From Thermoplasmatales archaeon (GTDB lineage: Archaea > Thermoplasmatota > JASEFT01 > JAUWIS01), in the NCBI GenBank assembly GCA_030019485.1, contig JASEEW010000064.1:1-9785 (forward strand): a DNA stretch of 9,785 bases, read 5' to 3'. The notes beneath the pieces were generated by a model, which ran no database searches, was not told where the DNA came from, and saw only the letters and a list, made by a program, of their open reading frames with translations. Made by a program: the position numbers and the translations under genes. Position 1 is the stretch's first letter. Each line of letters starts with the position of its first letter. Shown in pieces: positions 5,629 to 9,785 of the stretch.

Positions 5629-6498
5629 CTACTGAACGCCGCTTTTTAACAAATTTTTACTGGCAACTGTACAGGCCATGTTCTCTGAGCAGGCCATGCC
5701 ATAGCCATCTTTTGATACTGCAATGAGTCCTGTCGGAAAATTTTTAAGCAAACTAACACCCAATTCACAGGCTTTTTGTGGGCCTAAAATTTCAATTTTG
5801 TCATAAACAGATTTGGATAAAATGTGTCTGATGATTTCTTCACCAACACCTGTTGCGCATACTGCGCCGTGTCTGCCTGCATAAATGCCGCACCCTATTA
5901 ACGCAGAATCCCCAACCCTTCCAGGAAGCATGAATGAGGTCCCGCCTGTTGATACTGCTGCTGCAAACCCCTTTTTGTCCCTGGCAACAGCTCCAACAGT
6001 ACCAGTAAATTTTTTGTATTCAAATTTTTTCCATTTTTTTGCCCACACTGGAATTTTTCCATTTTTTAGTTTATTTTTTGTTTCCTCAAGTTTTTTCAAA
6101 GCTTCCTTTGTTGCAGGGTTGTAGTATCTGAAATTGTTTTTTCTTGCAAAATTTGTTGCTTCCTCACCAGCAAGGAGAATGTGGGGTGTTTCCATAATTT
6201 TTCTGGCGACCTTTACAGGGTTTTTCACATTTTTTATGCCTGCCACAGCGCCGCATTTTAAATTAGAACCCATAACAGATGCATCCATCTCTATAGAACC
6301 GTTAAGTCTCATCCTTGAGCCAGTACCAGCATTGAACCTTGGATCATTTTCTAAAACAACAACTGCTTCTATAACCGCGTCAACTGCGTTTCCTTTTTTT
6401 CTCAAAACACTGTATCCTTTTTTTGCTGCTTTCTCAGTACTATCCCTGTATTTTATTGGTGAGCCTGCACCGCCGTGTGTAATAATCAGGTGCTGCAT
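5629..6498 (-). CDS. Plant-type L-asparaginase / isoaspartyl peptidase (Ntn hydrolase)
   Basis: A 289-residue threonine-nucleophile hydrolase of the Asparaginase_2 family, cytoplasmic. Family members hydrolyse asparagine to aspartate plus ammonia, or beta-aspartyl peptides formed by protein ageing. Key parts are THGGAG near residue 7, NAGTGS at 56-61, and TGTVGAVA, in which cleavage between G166 and T167 would free the catalytic T167. STGGTSFM follows at 183-190, then PGRVGDS at 192-198 with R194 and D197 for substrate binding, and T216-G217. All expected active-site residues are present. The 131-164 linker before the cleavage site is rich in Lys. It starts 23 nt after the MFS gene end without a clear ribosome site, and TTTAAAAA at 6538-6531 could be a TATA box for a nearly leaderless transcript. 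Which substrate is favoured cannot be told from sequence. Confidence 0.92.
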   Translation of the reverse strand: MQHLIITHGGAGSPIKYRDSTEKAAKKGYSVLRKKGNAVDAVIEAVVVLENDPRFNAGTGSRMRLNGSIEMDASVMGSNLKCGAVAGIKNVKNPVKVARKIMETPHILLAGEEATNFARKNNFRYYNPATKEALKKLEETKNKLKNGKIPVWAKKWKKFEYKKFTGTVGAVARDKKGFAAAVSTGGTSFMLPGRVGDSALIGCGIYAGRHGAVCATGVGEEIIRHILSKSVYDKIEILGPQKACELGVSLLKNFPTGLIAVSKDGYGMACSENMACTVASKNLLKSGVQ

Positions 6499-6521
6499 AT
6501 TATGTAATTATTTTTAGGATA

Positions 6522-7664
6522 TTAATGCTTTTTTAAATCATTTACAACAAAACATATAACCGCAAGGTATATAACTGCTGCAAGTACAAACACCCATCCA
6601 CCAAAAAGGTTGAACATATGCCCGCCCATGGCACTGCTTACCATATATGAGATGCCCCATGCAGCAGATGTTATTCCCCATGCTTTCCCCTTGATATGAT
6701 GATTGACGTTCATCATAAGAAGGGCACTCCATACAGGCCATACCATGTTTGCAAGAACCATTCTCAGAAGATAAAAAAATGATGATAATGCAAGTGTCGG
6801 TGCAATCACTATTCCAACAGCCGCTGGAAGAACAAAAACATTACTTATAAGCATGAATTTTAGTTTATCCACCCTCTCGCCAAGATATCCTGAGAAGATT
6901 GTAGCAATTGAAACAGCAAATGTAGTTATAGCAAATATTATTCCAAGAATGAGTGCAGGACAATCAAATTTTTCCAGAAAGAATATTGAGTAAAATGGTA
7001 TGGAGAAACCTGCACCAAACCCTATAACAAAATACAGAAATGAGAAATCCATGATTATCCTCTTTTCTTTTCCTGATAGCGGAACCTTTTTCATGACCCT
7101 CTTCCCGGTTTTTGGCAGCAGGACTGCAAACATTGCTGCTGCAATTATGACTGTCATTGATAGGATGATGCCGTATCTAATGCCTGCAGCCTGGGAGAGA
7201 GGATAGTTTACCACATAGCCTATTATTAATGGTCCCAAGGCTGGGAACATTTGTGATAGCCCCCAGGTTACACCATAACTTGCTGACAGCTCTTCGGATT
7301 TTACGACATCTGCGATGTATGCCTGGAAGGCGCTACCAGACAGACCTGCACCGAGCCCGATAAAGGACATTGAAATAAGAAGTGTTCTCCAGTCCACAAA
7401 GGCTACTATAAATGTTCCAAGAATGACAAAAAACCATCCTAATATTATTACTGTCTTCCTGCTGAAAACATCTGATAAATGCCCGCCTGGTATTGAAAAC
7501 AGTGTGTACAGTCCATAGTATGCTGCGATTGAGTAACCATACAATTCATTGGTGAAATGGAAGGTCTTAATATACAATGGTATCAGAATCAGGATAAACA
7601 TTGAGTTAAACAAGAAGTAGAGAACTGAGCAGGTGCCTGGCAGTATGAGTTTTCTATATTCCAT
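6522..7664 (-). CDS. Major facilitator superfamily transporter
   Basis: A 380-residue protein from ATG 7664, with about 12 hydrophobic segments as usual for MFS carriers. The loop between helices 2 and 3 has GGHLSDVFSRKTVI at about residues 60-73, matching MFS motif A (GxLaDrxGRk). A basic cytoplasmic loop (KTGKRVMKKVPLSGKEKR) separates the two six-helix halves. The reading frame stays open to 7790, but that extension runs through the hairpin repeats and lacks hydrophobic or conserved sequence. Starts at 7712, 7679 and 7664 are possible. 7664 gives a normal length, and an AT-rich element near 7694-7688 lies about 26 nt ahead, suggesting a leaderless transcript. No specificity can be assigned; drug/proton or metabolite export are the usual roles of such short MFS proteins. 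Confidence 0.88.
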   Translation of the reverse strand: MEYRKLILPGTCSVLYFLFNSMFILILIPLYIKTFHFTNELYGYSIAAYYGLYTLFSIPGGHLSDVFSRKTVIILGWFFVILGTFIVAFVDWRTLLISMSFIGLGAGLSGSAFQAYIADVVKSEELSASYGVTWGLSQMFPALGPLIIGYVVNYPLSQAAGIRYGIILSMTVIIAAAMFAVLLPKTGKRVMKKVPLSGKEKRIIMDFSFLYFVIGFGAGFSIPFYSIFFLEKFDCPALILGIIFAITTFAVSIATIFSGYLGERVDKLKFMLISNVFVLPAAVGIVIAPTLALSSFFYLLRMVLANMVWPVWSALLMMNVNHHIKGKAWGITSAAWGISYMVSSAMGGHMFNLFGGWVFVLAAVIYLAVICFVVNDLKKH

Positions 7665-7722
7665 AGCCACTGAAAGCATCTTTTGACAGATAATCTTTTT
7701 TCCATGCATCATGCTGCAGTTC

Positions 7723-7861
7723 GAGGGGTTGCAAAGCAACCCCTCCTCTCTTTTCTTTGCGACGGAAAACCTGTTGGGTTTTCCTAGCATCGTACGGAAT
7801 TGCCTTGCAATTCCGTAGATTTCGCCAGCGTTTTTCTTTTCTCTATTAGAGAAAAGAAAAA
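7723..7861. repeat. Composite hairpin module, copy 2, with two inserted hairpins (intergenic)
   Basis: This occupies most of the 253-bp gap between the divergent MFS and PrsW-like genes. Hairpin A is GAGGGGTTGC/GCAACCCCTC (7723-7732 with 7736-7745), then CTCTCTTTTCTTT. Next come H8 (GGAAAACC/GGTTTTCC, 7764-7771 with 7777-7784, feet TGC/GCA) and H9 (TACGGAATTGC/GCAATTCCGTA, 7793-7803 with 7807-7817). CGCCAGCG follows, then hairpin B, a perfect 14-bp stem (7831-7844 with 7848-7861). A, the spacer and B match the module in the CAT tRNA anticodon intron. H8 and H9 belong to the family in its T-loop intron; H8 keeps the GCGAC...TAGCAT flanks in inverted orientation. Confidence 0.9.
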
Positions 7862-7917
7862 GGCTGAGGGGAAAGTTTTTTTACATGATTCCCGTTACAT
7901 TTGCTCAGGGATAAAAA

Positions 7918-8610
7918 ATGAACGTATTAACATTTGCAGGAATCATGATAGGGTTTGTACCAGCATTAGCTTTTCTGTTTATCATGCTTTACAAATATGA
8001 GGGATGTTTTGATGAAAGAAAACTTTTCATCACATTTGCCGGTGGAATGTTTCTAGGGATGATAGGTGCATCATTTGAGATGCGGCAATTTTTTGATATG
8101 AACTCTCAGTATCTGGATTTCTGTGTTCTATCCATAATAGGTATCGCGTTTTTTCATGAGGCTTTGAAAACAATGGTTCTGAACATGAAACGTTTTCAGG
8201 GAAAATTTGACACAACCTTTTACGGGTCTTCACTCGGCCTTGGATTTGGTGCTATGTATTCTTTTATTGTGGTTGCACGCATGTTTAATCTGGGGGATTA
8301 TACTTCAACATCCCTTGGGATTTTAGCTGTTGTTGGAATAATTCTCCTGCAGGGTTCCATGGGCTGTATCATAGGGTATGGGTGTTCGATCAAAAGACCA
8401 ATAAAATACTTCGGGTATGCATTACTTATTCATCTATTGTTTAACTTTGTAGTGTTTGCGGCATACTATATTATACCTTCTCTACTCTTTGTTGTGTTCA
8501 CAATAATTTATGGAACAATATGGTTTTATTTTATAACCGTTTACATACTGCCAAAATCCCTGCCTGAAAAAATGAAACGAAAAAAAAGAAGGATGCTGCG
8601 GAAGGCTTAA
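7918..8610 (+). CDS. PrsW-like integral membrane protein with altered active-site motifs
   Basis: A 230-residue protein with about 7-8 membrane segments and a very basic tail (KMKRKKRRMLRK). Its layout follows the PrsW intramembrane protease family: FFHEALK at 78-84 in place of EExxK, YGSSLGLGFGAMYSF at 102-116 in place of GxGLGFAxxEN, LLQGSMGCIIGYG at 143-155 in place of the first His segment, and HLLFN at 172-176. E81, K84 and H172 are kept. The Glu usual in the second motif is replaced in AMYS, and the first His is Q145. It may therefore be a divergent or inactive relative that binds rather than cuts. AGGG about 8 nt before ATG 7918 is a weak ribosome site and the T-rich run near 7876-7884 a possible TATA region. 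Its last 4 bases overlap the convergent Sm-like gene. Confidence 0.8.
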   Translation: MNVLTFAGIMIGFVPALAFLFIMLYKYEGCFDERKLFITFAGGMFLGMIGASFEMRQFFDMNSQYLDFCVLSIIGIAFFHEALKTMVLNMKRFQGKFDTTFYGSSLGLGFGAMYSFIVVARMFNLGDYTSTSLGILAVVGIILLQGSMGCIIGYGCSIKRPIKYFGYALLIHLLFNFVVFAAYYIIPSLLFVVFTIIYGTIWFYFITVYILPKSLPEKMKRKKRRMLRKA

Positions 8611-8975
8611 TAACCCAATGGTTTTTTTGGTTTCCAAGCCCATATTCTTGAAACCATTTCTATTCTGAGCAGCACCTCATCAAGTTTCACTACATCCGTA
8701 TCCCCAATAACCGTACCTTTTACTTCCTGTCTGCTGAGCAGCCTGGTTGATGCAGTGCTTTCCTTCCACACAGGAGTCTCTGCCTTTGCCTCCAAAACAT
8801 TCTTTAGTATCATGGCATCCTTGTCGAATACTGTGAGTATCCCTTTAAATGCTCTTCCATCATTCATTACAATAACTGTTTCCTTGCCCAGAAGATTTTT
8901 TAACGACCTTTTTAATACACCCATAAAAAAGGAATTATCATCATGGTTAATTAATCTTTTCACTCTTTTATCCAT
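8607..8975 (-). CDS. Sm-like (LSm) RNA-binding domain protein
   Basis: A 122-residue protein. The Sm1 motif is at about 32-63 (ETVIVMNDGRAFKGILTVFDKD...ILKNVLEA), with the typical DGR, G and FD positions. A divergent Sm2 follows at 86-98 (VKGTVIGDTDVVK), after a longer variable loop (64-85). A C-terminal extension (RIWAWKPKKPLGY) is outside the usual fold. Archaeal LSm proteins form rings that bind U-rich RNA. The start is unsure. ATG 8975 overlaps the upstream gene by 16 nt with no good ribosome site. ATG 8924 would give a protein starting MGVLKRSLKNLLGK, closer to typical LSm proteins, and the TTAATTAA-like element near 8951 would suit a leaderless start there. It shares strand and likely operon with the zinc-ribbon membrane protein. 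Confidence 0.82.
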   Translation of the reverse strand: MDKRVKRLINHDDNSFFMGVLKRSLKNLLGKETVIVMNDGRAFKGILTVFDKDAMILKNVLEAKAETPVWKESTASTRLLSRQEVKGTVIGDTDVVKLDEVLLRIEMVSRIWAWKPKKPLGY

Positions 8976-9745
8976 TCATTCAAAGCATGTTCCATACCGC
9001 ATGACCCGCATTTAACCTTCTTCTTTAACATCCTTTTGCAATGAATACATTTTTTCCCATAACCTGTTAACCTGCTGCAGTATGGGCAGTTTACAATGTG
9101 ATGCTCGCCTTTTCCGCACCAAAAAAAGGTTTCTGTTTCATTGCAGGATGGACAGACCCTTTTATCTGCTTTGAGTTCACAGCCGCACAAAGGGCATAAA
9201 CTGCTGAAACTGATTTTTGCCTGAGGCACACACAGGGCATATGTGCCAGAGCATATAATCACAATTTCAGAGAATGTGTACACATAAAGGGGGTTTTTGT
9301 TCATTAGCCAGTATGAGAAATTGGACATGGAAAGATTTGCGAAAACAAAAAATATCAGAAGGGACAGAAACCATAATCCAAGAGGCGGTTTATGTCTTGC
9401 TTTTTTCCTCATATCAATAACCCTGTAGATTAAAGAAAGCAGGATGAGCAGGCTGATTAACTCGCAAATCAGACCACAGGCAAGATGCATTGTGTCATGA
9501 TGTGTTAAAAGATACCCACCTGTACCGCTAAAAACATAAATTCCTATTAACCATAACCCATATTTCCAGACGTTGTGAAACGCTTTATACACGCATCCTA
9601 AAGCCAGCACCCCAAAAAGAATCCACAACGCCCTGCCAAGCAATGTGCCAAGTAAACCAGAATACAATGAGAGAAGGAAAAAAACTATTGCACCAACGCC
9701 GTACAACCCGAGGTTTTCTCTGACAAACTTGACGGCATCCATCAT
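8960..9745 (-). CDS. Membrane protein with C-terminal zinc-ribbon array
   Basis: A 261-residue protein (or 260 from the adjacent ATG at 9742). Residues 15-172 hold about 5-6 hydrophobic segments with short polar loops. A basic cytoplasmic-type loop lies at 112-120 (MRKKARHKP). Residues 184-249 are cytosolic and rich in Cys pairs: C184/C187, C198/C201, C220/C223, C233/C236 and C246/C249, plus C210 and H215/H216. They can make up three zinc sites: 184/187 with 198/201, 210-216 with 220/223, and 233/236 with 246/249. I do not recognise a named family. Such zinc-ribbon tails usually bind nucleic acid or proteins. The pairing with an LSm gene hints at an RNA-related role, but this is inference only. 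Confidence 0.82.
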   Translation of the reverse strand: MMDAVKFVRENLGLYGVGAIVFFLLSLYSGLLGTLLGRALWILFGVLALGCVYKAFHNVWKYGLWLIGIYVFSGTGGYLLTHHDTMHLACGLICELISLLILLSLIYRVIDMRKKARHKPPLGLWFLSLLIFFVFANLSMSNFSYWLMNKNPLYVYTFSEIVIICSGTYALCVPQAKISFSSLCPLCGCELKADKRVCPSCNETETFFWCGKGEHHIVNCPYCSRLTGYGKKCIHCKRMLKKKVKCGSCGMEHALNEWIKE

Positions 9746-9767
9746 CAGGTGATATACATAATGGGAG

Positions 9768-9780
9768 ATTAAAATTTCGG
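9768..9780 (-). promoter_or_regulatory. BRE/TATA element for the zinc-ribbon membrane protein
   Basis: The minus strand reads CCGAAATTTTAAT, a purine-rich BRE followed by a TATA-like element. Initiation about 25 nt on falls near 9747, next to ATG 9745. No Shine-Dalgarno is present, so a leaderless transcript fits. Confidence 0.5.
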
Positions 9781-9785
9781 TTAGT

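Noticed and set aside
6134..6517. Plus-strand open frame of 127 codons opposite the asparaginase gene
   Set aside because: It is antisense to conserved asparaginase codons and rich in Phe from the Lys-rich opposite strand; there is no ribosome site or family match.
7715..7724. T-loop-like TTCGA beside the intergenic hairpin element, suggesting another split tRNA
   Set aside because: The preceding TGCAG has no CTGCA partner after the element, and no D arm, anticodon arm or acceptor could be found on either strand.
7665..7790. N-terminal extension of the MFS gene to 7790
   Set aside because: The extra 42 codons run through hairpins H8, A and the spacer, lack conserved sequence and would place a non-hydrophobic tail before helix 1. 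A start near 7664 gives normal MFS length.

Overview
The window looks archaeal. It carries intron-containing tRNA genes without an encoded CCA end, TATA-box promoters about 25 bp ahead of start codons (several genes look leaderless), a GGTGAT ribosome binding site, two secreted proteins with PGF-CTERM-like anchors, and an Sm-like protein. The AT-rich sequence and protein mix fit a euryarchaeal lineage, perhaps Thermoplasmatota, but I cannot fix the taxon from sequence alone.

Layout. Positions 1-1831 (minus) hold a tightly overlapping operon: two paralogous exported Ig-like proteins with PGF-CTERM-like tails, then the start of a membrane-anchored or secreted protein cut by the window edge. A short divergent promoter region separates it from a large plus-strand surface protein (1916-4519) with 14 WD40 repeats, two Ig-like domains and a C-terminal membrane anchor. 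Positions 4535-5080 (minus) hold the most unusual object: a tRNA gene with anticodon CAT split into three exons. A 128-nt intron sits in the anticodon loop and a 344-nt intron in the T loop. Both introns are built from hairpin repeats, and the T-loop intron carries an ordered array of seven. A second tRNA, Asn(GTT) with a 30-nt intron, follows at 5161-5262. Its 5' end overlaps the 3' end of a small winged-helix regulator gene by 10 nt. Next come a plant-type asparaginase/isoaspartyl peptidase gene and an MFS transporter gene, all on the minus strand.

Positions 7723-7861, between the divergent MFS and PrsW-like genes, hold another copy of the hairpin family. It combines modules found separately in the two introns of the CAT tRNA. 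The right end has a degenerate PrsW-like membrane protein (+), an Sm-like protein (-) and a membrane protein with three likely zinc-binding sites (-).

The main result is that one non-coding hairpin repeat family occupies both introns of a tRNA gene and one intergenic site. The tRNA halves still fit together perfectly: 7/7 acceptor pairs including one G-U, 5/5 anticodon pairs and 5/5 T-stem pairs. The long T-loop intron is closed by a near-perfect 15-position helix, which suggests it is spliced out. The protein genes look like ordinary chromosomal genes and I see no phage or transposase gene.
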